From Verrucomicrobiota bacterium (GTDB taxonomy: Bacteria > Verrucomicrobiota > Verrucomicrobiia > Chthoniobacterales > Terrimicrobiaceae), in NCBI GenBank assembly GCA_017305195.1, contig JAFKMU010000047.1, positions 124,001-188,000 on the forward strand: DNA of 64,000 bases, given 5' to 3'. Shown piece after piece: positions 1-8,959 of this stretch. Each line of letters begins with the position of its first letter. The stretch's first letter is position 1. The notes beneath the pieces were generated by a model, which worked only from the letters and a program-made list of their open reading frames with translations, made no database searches and was not told the origin of the DNA. A program made the position numbers and the translations under genes.

Positions 1-46
1 AGCACCTGTCGGTTTACCCAAAACTTGCACAACCCGCGTAAGAGAC

Positions 47-75
47 TTGGCGAAAATCGTTAAGCTCGCTAGGTT
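47..75 (+). promoter_or_regulatory. candidate kdsA promoter
   Basis: TTGGCG (47-52), a 17-nt spacer and TAGGTT (70-75) resemble a sigma-70 promoter. The -10-like box ends 6 nt before the ATG at 82, so transcription would begin at or next to the start codon. No Shine-Dalgarno sequence lies in between. Both boxes are only partial matches; the call rests on spacing and on the same geometry at other genes here. Confidence 0.35.
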
Positions 76-81
76 TTCCGG

Positions 82-903
82 ATGTCCCGACCTGCCGTGA
101 AGATCGGTCGCCAGTCGATTGGCGGCAAATCGCTCCTTTTTATTCTGGGCCCGTGCGTGATTGAGACGCCGGCATTCACCCGGCGCATGGCCCGCAAGCT
201 GCACAAAATCTGCCAGGACGAGGGCGTACAGTTCATTTTCAAGGCCTCCTACGACAAGGCCAACCGCACGTCGATCAGCTCCTTTCGCGGCACCACCGTG
301 CAGGATGGCTGTGAGCTCCTGGCGGAAATCGGCGCCGATCTCGGCGTGCCGGTCACGACGGACGTCCATTCGCCGGAAGACATCGAGATTGCGGCCCAGT
401 ACATCGACATCCTCCAGATCCCCGCGTTTCTCTGTCGCCAAACAGACCTTATCGTCGCCGCAGCCCACTCAGGACGTATCGTGAACGTCAAAAAAGGGCA
501 GTTTCTTGCCCCTTGGGATGTAAAAAACATCGGGGAAAAATTGAAAAACGCGAAATCTGCGGGATTTTTCTTCACGGAACGCGGAGCGACCTTCGGTTAC
601 AATAACCTGGTGGCGGACATGCGCTCGATTTACTGGATGCAACAGCTCAACTACCAGGTGGTCTTCGACGCCACCCACTCCGTCCAACGTCCCGGCGGCG
701 CTGGCGACCGCACGGGCGGCGATGGCGAGCTGGCTCCCGTTCTCGCCCGCGCCGCTGTCGCGGCAGGCTGCGACGGCATCTTCATTGAGACCCACGAGAA
801 TCCCGCCAAGGCCCTCTCCGATGGCCCGAACCAAATCCCTCTCCGCCAGCTCCCCAAGCTGATCCGGCAACTCAAAGGCATCCGCAATGAGATTCTTCGC
901 TAG
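82..903 (+). CDS. kdsA: 3-deoxy-8-phosphooctulonate synthase (Kdo-8-P synthase)
   Basis: Condenses phosphoenolpyruvate with arabinose-5-phosphate to give Kdo-8-phosphate, the committed step to the Kdo sugars of the LPS inner core; cytoplasmic. The 273-residue product has the usual family length and is recognisable throughout: an N-terminal LFILGPCVIE segment, the FKASYDKANRTS active-site stretch near residues 54-65, DATHSVQRPGG near 197-207 and FIETHENP near the C-terminus. It heads a cluster with lptC, lptA and lptB, matching the common kdsA/lpt linkage, but kdsC and kdsD are absent here. The stop overlaps the lptC start, so the genes are co-transcribed and probably translationally coupled. 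Confidence 0.97.
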   Translation: MSRPAVKIGRQSIGGKSLLFILGPCVIETPAFTRRMARKLHKICQDEGVQFIFKASYDKANRTSISSFRGTTVQDGCELLAEIGADLGVPVTTDVHSPEDIEIAAQYIDILQIPAFLCRQTDLIVAAAHSGRIVNVKKGQFLAPWDVKNIGEKLKNAKSAGFFFTERGATFGYNNLVADMRSIYWMQQLNYQVVFDATHSVQRPGGAGDRTGGDGELAPVLARAAVAAGCDGIFIETHENPAKALSDGPNQIPLRQLPKLIRQLKGIRNEILR

Positions 904-1405
904 CCTCCTCCTCACGTCGTTTGTCGCGTTGTCCCCGCTCACTGCCCAACAGCAGCCCGCCGCGACGCCCCAACCCGAAGCCAAGAAGGACGACAAGGCC
1001 AAGAAAAAAGACGGCGACGATGCGGGAGCCCAGAAGGAGTTCGACATCCCGCTGCCGGAGAATGTCCCGGTCAAGGGCATCCGTGTCCCTCACTACGATG
1101 AGAATGGCCAGTTGGTCATGCTGCTGAACGCCGAGGTGGCGCGCAAGATCGACGCAAATCACATCGAAATGGAGAATCTCAAGATCGATGCCTACTCCGA
1201 CGACGGAAAGAAGTTCTACATCGAGCTTCCAAAGTCGGTTTTTAATCTCGAAAACCGCGTGCTGACCGGTAATGATCGCGTGCTCATTCGGCGTGAAGAT
1301 TTTGAGATTCGGGGCGATCAGGGGGAATTCGAGACCAAAACCCGGTTTGCCAAGGTGATCGGCAATGTTCAGATGACCATCTACAGCGCCGACAATTTTC
1401 AATAA
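887..1405 (+). CDS. lptC: LptC-like LPS export periplasmic protein
   Basis: Probable LptC, the bitopic protein that passes LPS from the LptBFG transporter to LptA. The 172-residue product begins with a hydrophobic segment (about residues 3-20) ending SPLTAQ, which may be a cleaved signal or the membrane anchor. A Lys/Asp-rich linker follows, then a beta-rich LptC/OstA-like domain (about 55-165). Sequence similarity to E. coli LptC is low, so the call leans on fold-like pattern and position between kdsA and lptA. The ATG lies 17 nt inside the 3' end of kdsA in another frame. The next gene starts 3 nt after the stop. Confidence 0.75.
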   Translation: MRFFASLLLTSFVALSPLTAQQQPAATPQPEAKKDDKAKKKDGDDAGAQKEFDIPLPENVPVKGIRVPHYDENGQLVMLLNAEVARKIDANHIEMENLKIDAYSDDGKKFYIELPKSVFNLENRVLTGNDRVLIRREDFEIRGDQGEFETKTRFAKVIGNVQMTIYSADNFQ

Positions 1406-1408
1406 TTC

Positions 1409-1998
1409 ATGATAATCAAGCGTTTCCTTTGTACCCTCTGCCTCGTTCTGCTGTCCGCTCCCGCCTGGGCGCAGACCAACTCGGGAGCCTCGATGGACCC
1501 TGATGGGGCGAAAACCGAGAAAAAAGATCCCTTCGGCGTGAACCCGCTGATGAAGGACCGCCCGAAAAACGCGAAGACTGAGATCACCGCGAAGAAGCAG
1601 GCGACTTTCGACAACAACGCCAGCATGGCGGAGTTTGAGGGCAACGTGGTCGTCCAGGACCCGCAGTTCACCCTCTTCTGCGACAAGCTCCGGGTCACCC
1701 TCAGCAAGGATCGCAAGGGCCTCCAGCTCGCCGAGGCCACGGGCAATGTCATCATCGTCCAGAACAGCACCGATGAGAGCGGCAAGACCTCAAAGGCCAC
1801 CGGTCGCGCCGGCAAGGCCGTCTACGAGCCGAAATCGGGCGACGTGACACTTTCCATCTGGCCATCCATCCAGCACGACGTCAACATGCAGAAGGCCACC
1901 GAGGAAGGCACCATCATGATCCTGAACCGATCGGGCACCTCCAAGACCATCGGTGGCAGCACCACCGTCATCGTCGAAACCTCAGAACAGAAGTACTG

Positions 1999-1999
<1 letters not shown>
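1409..1999 (+). CDS. lptA: LptA/OstA-like LPS transport protein
   Basis: Probable periplasmic LptA that bridges inner and outer membrane during LPS export. The 196-residue product has a clear signal peptide (MIIKRFLCTLCLVLLSAPAWA, cleavage expected after AWA). An OstA-type repeat domain follows from about residue 60, with ASMAEFEGNVVVQDPQ and LQLAEATGNVIIVQ strands typical of the beta-jellyroll. The stop codon overlaps the lptB start (TGATGA), so the two are tightly coupled. Individual strands diverge from proteobacterial LptA. The gene order lptC-lptA-lptB supports the assignment. Confidence 0.82.
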
Positions 2000-2778
<779 letters not shown>

Positions 2779-2786
2779 TTTTCCCC

Positions 2787-3767
2787 ATGCCGCGCAAATC
2801 CGCCGCAGCCTCTACGTCCCATCAGGTTCCGCACATCACGGTTGGCCATTTTTACGCCAATCACGCGGAAACGCTCGGATTACGGCTCGAAGGCGCCTCG
2901 CGCGGCCTGAATCGCAAGATCCGTGAGCCCACCATCAACCGGCCCGGGCTGGCCATCAGCGGCTTCTACAACTATTTCGCGGGCAAACGCATCCAGGTCC
3001 TCGGCGCGGCCGAGCTCAGCTACCTGCGCAGCTTGAATGCGACGACGATGCAGGATCGCCTCAAGCAGCTCTTTTCCCGCAATATTCCTTGCCTGGTCAT
3101 CGCGCGCAACGCACCCATCCCCAACGCCCTGCTGGACACGGCAGCCGAGTTTGAGACACCGGTGTTTCGCACGCACATGATCACCATGAAGTTCATCAAC
3201 GCCGCCACGATCGCGCTGGAGTTCGACTTCGCTCCCTCGGCCAGCGAGTACGGTAGCATGGTGGATATCCAGGGCATAGGCACTTTGATCCGCGGCGACA
3301 GCGGCATTGGCAAAAGCGAATGCGTGCTGTCCCTGATCGAGCGCGGCTACAGCCTCGTGAGCGACGACATCACCAAGGTCCGCTCCGTGGAGGGCCGCGA
3401 GCTCATCGGCATGGCGGCGGATCTAACCCGCTTCCACATGGAGGTCCGCGGCATCGGGGTGATCAACCTCAGCTCGATCTTCGGTGTCGGAAGCGTCCGG
3501 AGTGAAAAGCGACTCGATTTCGTAGTGACTCTGAAAGACTGGGCGGAACTGGAAAATGTTGATCGCATCGGCCTTGATCGTGAGTATTATGAAATCCTTG
3601 GCATCAAGGTTCCGCACGTTATCATCCCGGTCCGCACCGGGCGCGACGTCGGAAGGCTGGTTGAGGTTGCCGCGCTCGATCAAAAACTAAAAAGCATGGG
3701 TCAAAACAGTGCAGTTGAATTTAACCAGCGTCTACTGCAAATGATGAGCGAAAGACGTATCAGATAA
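2787..3767 (+). CDS. hprK: HPr kinase/phosphorylase
   Basis: Bifunctional enzyme that phosphorylates HPr on its regulatory serine and removes that phosphate, setting carbon-source control. The 326-residue product has the N-terminal DRTGG-like domain, then the kinase core with P-loop GDSGIGKSE (about 170-178) and the HprK signature EVRGIGVINLSSIFGVGSV (from about 219). Length matches the family (about 310-330). The stop overlaps the ptsH ATG (ATAATGG), so kinase and substrate are co-expressed. Linkage of HprK to lpt genes recalls the proteobacterial lptB-rpoN-hpf-ptsN-npr cluster, but here with no rpoN or ptsN. Confidence 0.96.
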   Translation: MPRKSAAASTSHQVPHITVGHFYANHAETLGLRLEGASRGLNRKIREPTINRPGLAISGFYNYFAGKRIQVLGAAELSYLRSLNATTMQDRLKQLFSRNIPCLVIARNAPIPNALLDTAAEFETPVFRTHMITMKFINAATIALEFDFAPSASEYGSMVDIQGIGTLIRGDSGIGKSECVLSLIERGYSLVSDDITKVRSVEGRELIGMAADLTRFHMEVRGIGVINLSSIFGVGSVRSEKRLDFVVTLKDWAELENVDRIGLDREYYEILGIKVPHVIIPVRTGRDVGRLVEVAALDQKLKSMGQNSAVEFNQRLLQMMSERRIR

Positions 3768-4075
3768 TGGGCCTACTTTCTCGCAAGAAATCAAACGACG
3801 ACGTTCTCCGCTGCACCAGGGAGATCGTAATACAGAATCGGAACGGCTTGCACGCCCGGCCGGCGGCCATGTTCGTGAAGATATCCAGTCGTTACCGGGC
3901 GGAGGTCTGGGTCGAGAAGGATGGCGAGCGTGTCAACGGCAAGAGCATCATGGGACTCATGATGCTGGCAGCCGGAAAGGGATCGAAGCTCCACATCATT
4001 GCCGAGGGAGCCGACGCCGACAAGGTTGTCGCCGAACTCGACAATCTGGTCCAGACCCGCTTCGGAGAGGAATAA
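3767..4075 (+). CDS. ptsH: HPr phosphocarrier protein
   Basis: Small cytoplasmic phosphocarrier of the PTS. The active histidine is His29 in NGLHARPA and the HprK target is Ser60 in NGKSIMGLM. The 31-residue spacing equals that of His15 and Ser46 in Bacillus HPr, so both catalytic and regulatory phosphorylation are predicted. The 102-residue product carries an N-terminal extension of about 14 residues (MGLLSRKKSNDDVL) absent from classical 85-90 residue HPr. It lies between hprK and ptsI, the kinase and the phosphoryl donor that act on it. Confidence 0.95.
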   Translation: MGLLSRKKSNDDVLRCTREIVIQNRNGLHARPAAMFVKISSRYRAEVWVEKDGERVNGKSIMGLMMLAAGKGSKLHIIAEGADADKVVAELDNLVQTRFGEE

Positions 4076-4410
4076 CCTGCTCCCGGCGACGCGGAGGCCT
4101 CTCCGCGACCGGAGCATCTTCTCCCAAGCGACACTGCGCCAGCGGCACTTCTCCCTCCGCTTTCCTTCCATCCCCGATCACAGGATCCGAGACGCCTTCC
4201 GGGCCACCGGCAGGCGGGAGATACGTATTCCCCTGATACCTTGCTCGAAATCTCCCTTCCCGCCTCCGGAAGCCTCTCCCCTCGCCGGGTCGTTTCATCC
4301 TCGGGAAACCCGGGAAAAACCTCTTTTTCCACCCCCATCCGTCCATTCTTCAAACACCGATGGTTGAAGACGTTTTGACGTGAAAGCGGTTTGCTGCTAC
4401 CGCTGATTGA
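4076..4410. other. intergenic region between ptsH and ptsI with two hairpins
   Basis: No convincing gene is present in these 335 bases. A perfect 7-bp stem CGCGGAG/CTCCGCG (4090-4096, 4101-4107) lies just after ptsH but has no T tract. A second hairpin GGAAAAA/TTTTTCC (4313-4319, 4324-4330) sits about 80 nt before ptsI. The first may be a processing or weak termination site separating hprK-ptsH from ptsI; this is inference. Confidence 0.35.
4375..4403 (+). promoter_or_regulatory. candidate ptsI promoter
   Basis: TTGACG (4375-4380) is a good -35 box. The sequence 17 nt downstream is TACCGC (4398-4403), a poor -10 match. It ends 7 nt before the GTG start at 4411, the geometry repeated at other genes in the window. 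Confidence 0.25.
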
Positions 4411-6183
4411 GTGAGCGAGACAGCGACCACTCCCAAGCCTGAACTGCGCTTTCAGGGAGTGGGAGTCGCCCCGGGTATCGCCCATGCCCAGGCGGTTATT
4501 CATTGGGTCGATGAAGAGGAGATCCCCCTCCGTAAGATTACGAATGAGGAACTCCCCGAGGAGATCGCACGCTTCGAGGCCGCACTCATCGCCACCCGCG
4601 CCGAACTGCTGGAGATCCAGCAGCGCATCGCCGACGCCATCGGGGCCAAGGATGCCAGCATCTTCGACGCCCACCTGCTGGTAGTCGAGGATCGCACCCT
4701 TATCGACGAGGTGCTGCGCAACCTCGAGAAGGAGCGCAACAATATCGAGTACGTCTTCCACCAGGTCGCGGAGAAGTACTGCCAGACTCTCAGCCAGATC
4801 GATGATCCCTACCTGCGCGAGCGCGTCGTCGATATCGAGGATGTCGCCCGGCGCGTCGTTCGCCACCTGCTGGGCAAAGGACCGCAGGGGTATACCTCCA
4901 ACGACAAACCCCACATCATCCTCTCGCATAATCTGACGCCCTCCGATACGGCGTCGATCAATCGCTCGCTCGTGCTTGGCTTTGCCACCGAGTTGGGCAG
5001 CAAGACATCGCACTCGGCCATCATGGCGCGGTCGCTGGACATACCCGCCATCGTCGGCCTGCATGGTATCTGCTCCAAGCTCTCCAATGGCGATGACATC
5101 CTCATCGATGGGTACACCGGCCTGCTGGTCGTCAACCCGACAGCGGAGACGCTGCAAGAGTACGGCAAGATCGAAAGCCGGAAGGAAGAGGTTGAGGAAC
5201 GCCTGGAACTCATTCGCGATACCGTCTCGGCCACGCAGGAAGGTCGGCACATCATCCTTTCCGCCAATATCGAGCTGCCCGAGGAGGTCGATGATGTCAT
5301 CTCCAGCGGTGCGGAGGGCGTGGGCCTGTACCGCACGGAGTTCCTTTACCTCAATCGCGAGGAACCGCCGGACGAGGAGGAGCAGTTCGAGAACTACCGC
5401 CTCGTCGCGGAACGCGCGAAGCCGCACTCCGTCATCATCCGCACCTTGGACATCGGCGGCGACAAGCTCTCCGAAAGCCTGGAACTGGAGGAGGAGGAAA
5501 ATCCCTTCCTGGGCTGCCGCGCCATCCGCTTCTGCCTTCAGAACCCGGACATTTTCAAGACCCAGCTCAGGGCGATCCTGCGAGCCGCCGCACTGGGCAA
5601 CGTCCGCATCATGTACCCGATGATCTCGGGCGTGACGGAACTCCGCCAGGCCAATGCCCTGCTGGAAGAGTGCAAGGCCGAGTTGCGCGAGCGCGGCGTG
5701 GAGTTCAACCCCGACATCGAGGTCGGCATCATGATCGAGATCCCGAGCGCCGCCCTGTGCGCCGATCTCCTTGCCCGGGAAGCCAGGTTTTTCAGCATCG
5801 GCACGAATGACCTTATCCAGTACGCGATCGCCGTCGACCGAGGCAATGACAAGATCGCTCATCTCTACGAACCCACCCACCCGGCCGTTCTGCGCCTGAT
5901 CAAGTCCGTGATCGACGCCGCCCACCGGAATAATATCTGGGTCGGCGTATGCGGGGAGATGGCTGGAGACATCCAGTACACGCCCCTCCTGATCGGCCTC
6001 GGTGTGGACGAACTGAGCGCCAGTTCCTCCGTTGTTCCCCGAGTCAAAAAGGCGGTCCAGTCGCTTTCGCTGGCCACCTGCCAGACACTCGCCCACGAGG
6101 TGTTTGAAGCCGACACGGCCGACGTCATCCTTAAAAAGTGCGTCGATATCGCCCGCGCGCACTACGCCGAACTGCTCGACTAG
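4411..6183 (+). CDS. ptsI: phosphoenolpyruvate-protein phosphotransferase (enzyme I)
   Basis: Transfers the phosphoryl group of PEP to HPr, the first PTS reaction; cytoplasmic dimer. The 590-residue product has the EI N-terminal and swivelling domains with the phosphorylated histidine in GSKTSHSAIMARS (His201). The PEP-binding TIM barrel follows, including GVGLYRTEFLY, GCRAIRF and the C-terminal GVCGEMAGD. The GTG start follows directly after an in-frame TGA. No EII component is in the window, so this PTS may be regulatory, or EIIs may be elsewhere. The TAG stop is the insertion site of the IS630-type element (see findings). Confidence 0.96.
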   Translation: MSETATTPKPELRFQGVGVAPGIAHAQAVIHWVDEEEIPLRKITNEELPEEIARFEAALIATRAELLEIQQRIADAIGAKDASIFDAHLLVVEDRTLIDEVLRNLEKERNNIEYVFHQVAEKYCQTLSQIDDPYLRERVVDIEDVARRVVRHLLGKGPQGYTSNDKPHIILSHNLTPSDTASINRSLVLGFATELGSKTSHSAIMARSLDIPAIVGLHGICSKLSNGDDILIDGYTGLLVVNPTAETLQEYGKIESRKEEVEERLELIRDTVSATQEGRHIILSANIELPEEVDDVISSGAEGVGLYRTEFLYLNREEPPDEEEQFENYRLVAERAKPHSVIIRTLDIGGDKLSESLELEEEENPFLGCRAIRFCLQNPDIFKTQLRAILRAAALGNVRIMYPMISGVTELRQANALLEECKAELRERGVEFNPDIEVGIMIEIPSAALCADLLAREARFFSIGTNDLIQYAIAVDRGNDKIAHLYEPTHPAVLRLIKSVIDAAHRNNIWVGVCGEMAGDIQYTPLLIGLGVDELSASSSVVPRVKKAVQSLSLATCQTLAHEVFEADTADVILKKCVDIARAHYAELLD

Positions 6184-7052
6184 AGCATTTTCTATTTAAT
6201 TTGTCGTAAAAGAGGAATGAAGAAGTAAGCTCAGGGGATGAAGACTCTGAGTGAGGATTTGCGGGAGCGCATCGTAGTCAGGAGATCGAAGAGAGACAGT
6301 GCGGCAGAGGTGGCGCGGATGTTTGGAGTCTCCAAGCGCAGTGTGGAACGCTACTGGAAGCAGCAGCAAACCACGGGCACGCTCAAAGCCAAGCAGCGGG
6401 GAGGCTACCGGCGCTCGTGTCTGGCGGGCCACGAAGATGATCTTCGAGGATGGGCATCGCATCGATCGCCTGGATCTTAGCTATAAAAAAAACGCTGCGC
6501 GCCGCCGAACAAGATCGGCCTGATATCCGGCAAGCGCGCCAGGCATGGCAGCATCAGCGCCAGCAATGGGACTATCGGCATCTGGTCTTCCTCGACGAGA
6601 CCGGCCTCAACACCAAAATGGCTCGTCACTACGGTCGCAGCGTGCGCGGGCAACGCTGCCTGGACAGCGTTCCTCACGGCCACTGGCAGACAGCCACCCT
6701 GATTGCCGCTTTGCGCCATGATGGACTGGGTGCTCCCTGGCTTTTGGATGGCCCCATGACCGGCGAGGCGTTCCGAACCTACATCGAGCACGTGCTCGGT
6801 CCGCAACTGCAGCCTGGAAACATCGTCATCTGCGATAACCTCGCCTCTCACAAAGTGGCTGGGGTGCAAGCCGCTATAGAGGCTCGCGGCGCGAGCCTCT
6901 TTTATCTTCCGGCATACAGCCCCGATCTCAACCCCATCGAACTGGCCTTCGCCAAACTCAAGGCCGCCTTACGATCCGCCGCTCAACGCACCTTCCATGG
7001 TCTCACTGTGGCCACGGCCCTGGCCCTCGACTCCTTCTCATAGAAAATGCTC
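6183..7052 (+). mobile_element. IS630-family insertion sequence (degraded), with TA target duplication
   Basis: The element is 870 bp. Inverted terminal repeats GAGCATTTTCTAT (6183-6195) and ATAGAAAATGCTC (7040-7052) are perfect 13-mers flanked by TA on both sides (6181-6182, 7053-7054), the hallmark TA duplication of the IS630/Tc1-mariner group. Inside are a helix-turn-helix segment and a DDE domain in different frames. The length is short for IS630 elements, which are usually about 1.0-1.2 kb, pointing to an internal deletion. No second copy is in the window. Confidence 0.9.
6238..7043 (+). pseudogene. IS630-type transposase, broken into frames
   Basis: The first frame (6238-6480) encodes a helix-turn-helix region (LRERIVV..., AAEVARMFGVSKRSVERYWK) and ends after about 80 residues. 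The catalytic part is in the frame 6450-7043: VFLDETGLNT, VICDNLASHK and YSPDLNPIEL carry the DDE-type acidic residues. A family protein would have about 40 residues between RRSCLAGHEDDL and the LSYKK segment that are missing here. A run of eight A residues (6485-6492) then separates LSYKK in one frame from KKTLRAAEQDRPD in the next. The C-terminus stops inside the right repeat. A -1 slip at the A run might rejoin part of it, but the deletion argues for inactivity. Confidence 0.85.
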
Positions 7053-7055
7053 TAG

Positions 7056-7278
7056 AGCGGGTTAGGCCGACATCTCGCTGCTATTCGGCGGCGGTCTTGC
7101 TCGCAGGCTGCTTGGGTAGCATGGCTCATACAGTCGCCTCGCAACCACTGCCTCCCCATCGGGCGCTCACAGATCAGCGGCCACATCTCTATTTGCCCGC
7201 AGTAGGGTATATTCCCCCTCCCCTTCCTTCGTTCCTCTACAGGCCCACATCTTCTCAGGCCGCGTATTCTCTTGCCCG
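7056..7278. other. intergenic region after the insertion sequence
   Basis: This is the original sequence downstream of ptsI, displaced by the insertion. I see no credible gene, RNA or repeat. The short open frame starting at 7097 has no recognisable domain and runs into the porin terminator, so it is not called. Confidence 0.5.
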
Positions 7279-7322
7279 GAAAAAAAGAAACCGCCGCCGG
7301 GAGGAGAGGCCCGGCGGCGGTT
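7279..7322 (-). terminator. rho-independent terminator of the porin gene
   Basis: A perfect 13-bp stem AACCGCCGCCGGG/CCCGGCGGCGGTT (7289-7301, 7310-7322) with an 8-nt loop is followed, on the minus strand, by a T-rich tract (7279-7288). It lies 25 nt after the porin stop. Confidence 0.92.
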
Positions 7323-7346
7323 CACACTAGCTACCTAGAGGTTTTG

Positions 7347-8804
7347 TTAGAAGGTCAGGCCGTAGGTGAAGCCAAGGACGGTCGCGTTCTGGACCGCGCC
7401 GGTACCATTCGGCTGGATGATGTACTGTGCCATCGGCTGGAAGTAGGCCCACTTGTTGATCTGAATGCGGTAGTCCCACTCCAGGACGATCGAGTAGTTC
7501 GGCTGATTCACGACACCGCGATCCTGAAGGGACTGGATGTTGTAGAAGCTGTACGAACCGTAACCGATCGCGAAGGCGAGCTGATCCTCGTCGCGGGACG
7601 GGATGAGACCCGTGTAGACCGCTCCCGACTGGAAGTAGAAGGGATAGAGGTTGTTATACTTCGGAGCGAAGCTGATGAGGTTGAAGAGCGAGAGACCCTG
7701 CTTCGAGAGCTCAGGCTTGGCCGCGACCGGAGCCTTGAAGCTCTTGGCGTCCTTGCCATCCACCACCGACTTGCCATCGGACGGTCCTTTGCCAAGCGGA
7801 GCGGGCTCCTCGGCGGAAGGTTCGCGATAGACCATCTGGTCAGCCTGGAAATAGAAGCCATAACGTCCATTGTAGCTCTGTCCGAAGTACGAGTTGTTCT
7901 GCTGCTCGTAGTAATAGCCGCCAAAGGCATACTTGCCCGGGAGCTTGGACTCACCGATCTTCGGCGTGAAGCCGGTCTCACCCATGAAGAAGAGACCGTT
8001 CTGAGCTGTGTCCGGTGCATAACCCTGATAGGCGAGGCCATGGTTGCCGCTGGCGGTGGCCTGCGGATAGGACATGAACAAACCAGCCTTGGCATAGTGC
8101 CACTCGACGGGCTTGATCTTCAAAGTACCGCCCCAGGTCGAGAAGCTGGACGAGAACGGGATGTTGCCACCCACGCCCTTCCCGCTGTTGATCGCGTTGT
8201 TCGAAAAGAGCTTGGAGAGCGGCTGATCGATGAACTCACGGTTCGGCTGGAGCCAGCCGCCGCGCAGAACGATCATGTCCTTGACCGGCAGGAGGTTGGC
8301 CGTGCCGATTTCCATGCCGAAAGACATCATGCGCCACTGGGTGCCGGACTGCCAGTTCGACGGATTGAACATGCTGGAAGCATCAACAAACTGATTCGGA
8401 TTCGAGGCCTGACGAGGATCGCGCCAGCGGACCACGCCGAAGGCTTTGACGCCCTCGAGAGCTTCTGTTTTGAGAAGCTTGCCGAAATTGAGATCGCCGG
8501 TGAAGGTCAGCTGCTGATCGTAGAAACCGCGGGAACCGCCAGCGCTGTCGACCACGCCGAAGTACGCGCCTTCGTATTTGCCGCCGAGAGTGAGGCCGTT
8601 ATCCTCGAGCGTGTCACGCAGGCCGAACCAGTTGCCGGTCATGTATTTGCCTTCCCACCAGGTCTTGAGCCACGAGTCGGAGGAGGAAGACTCCTCAACG
8701 ACGGTCGTCGTAGCCGTACCAGCGTGAGCGGCGGTTGCGATGAGAGTTGAACAGACTGCGGCGCTGAAGAATGAGCGCCACGGCAGGCTTGTCGGTAATT
8801 TCAT
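7347..8804 (-). CDS. OprB-family carbohydrate porin
   Basis: Predicted outer-membrane beta-barrel for uptake of sugars. The 485-residue product starts with a signal peptide (charged MKLPTSLPWR, hydrophobic core, cleavage after AHA near residue 28). It then shows the OprB-type opening YMTGNWFGLRDTLEDNGLTLGGKYEG and ends in a C-terminal Phe (YGLTF), the outer-membrane insertion signal. Repeated aromatic-rich amphipathic strands span the protein. An unusual Pro/Lys/Ala-rich insert (about residues 330-365, with LGKGPSDGKSVVDGKDAKS) probably forms a surface or periplasmic loop. It is transcribed alone, bounded by its own terminator and that of pnp. Substrate specificity cannot be read from the sequence. 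Confidence 0.9.
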   Translation of the reverse strand: MKLPTSLPWRSFFSAAVCSTLIATAAHAGTATTTVVEESSSSDSWLKTWWEGKYMTGNWFGLRDTLEDNGLTLGGKYEGAYFGVVDSAGGSRGFYDQQLTFTGDLNFGKLLKTEALEGVKAFGVVRWRDPRQASNPNQFVDASSMFNPSNWQSGTQWRMMSFGMEIGTANLLPVKDMIVLRGGWLQPNREFIDQPLSKLFSNNAINSGKGVGGNIPFSSSFSTWGGTLKIKPVEWHYAKAGLFMSYPQATASGNHGLAYQGYAPDTAQNGLFFMGETGFTPKIGESKLPGKYAFGGYYYEQQNNSYFGQSYNGRYGFYFQADQMVYREPSAEEPAPLGKGPSDGKSVVDGKDAKSFKAPVAAKPELSKQGLSLFNLISFAPKYNNLYPFYFQSGAVYTGLIPSRDEDQLAFAIGYGSYSFYNIQSLQDRGVVNQPNYSIVLEWDYRIQINKWAYFQPMAQYIIQPNGTGAVQNATVLGFTYGLTF

Positions 8805-8811
8805 AGGAGAG

Positions 8812-8817
8812 ATTTAA
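8812..8817 (-). promoter_or_regulatory. candidate -10 box of the porin gene
   Basis: On the minus strand TTAAAT lies 7 nt before the ATG at 8804, with no Shine-Dalgarno sequence between. No good -35 box is found at 16-18 nt. It is listed because the same spacing recurs at other genes here. Confidence 0.3.
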
Positions 8818-8865
8818 GGCGGTGCCGAGCCTGCAAGTCGTGGGGCCTTGGGCAAAGGCGTCTAG

Positions 8866-8883
8866 TGTTACAATTCCGTAACA
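8866..8883. promoter_or_regulatory. inverted repeat upstream of the porin gene
   Basis: TGTTAC-N6-GTAACA is a perfect 6-bp inverted repeat centred about 70 nt upstream of the porin start, a plausible binding site for a dimeric activator or repressor. The regulator is unknown. Confidence 0.35.
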
Positions 8884-8902
8884 ATAGGATTCGCGTATGA
8901 AC

Positions 8903-8938
8903 GAAAAAAGCCCGACCTCTGTCAAGGTCGGGCTTTTC
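8903..8938 (-). terminator. rho-independent terminator of pnp
   Basis: A perfect 13-bp stem AAAAGCCCGACCT/AGGTCGGGCTTTT (8906-8918, 8925-8937) with a 6-nt loop gives a T run on the minus strand, 22 nt after the pnp stop. Confidence 0.92.
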
Positions 8939-8959
8939 CGTATGTTGATTATGAAGGAC

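Noticed and set aside
3892-6162. A 756-codon frame antisense to ptsI
   Set aside because: It covers ptsI and its promoter region and shows no family motif; ptsI has all enzyme I motifs.
7097-7330. Short 77-codon frame between the IS element and the porin
   Set aside because: It has no homology I recognise, no initiation signal, and runs through the porin terminator hairpin.
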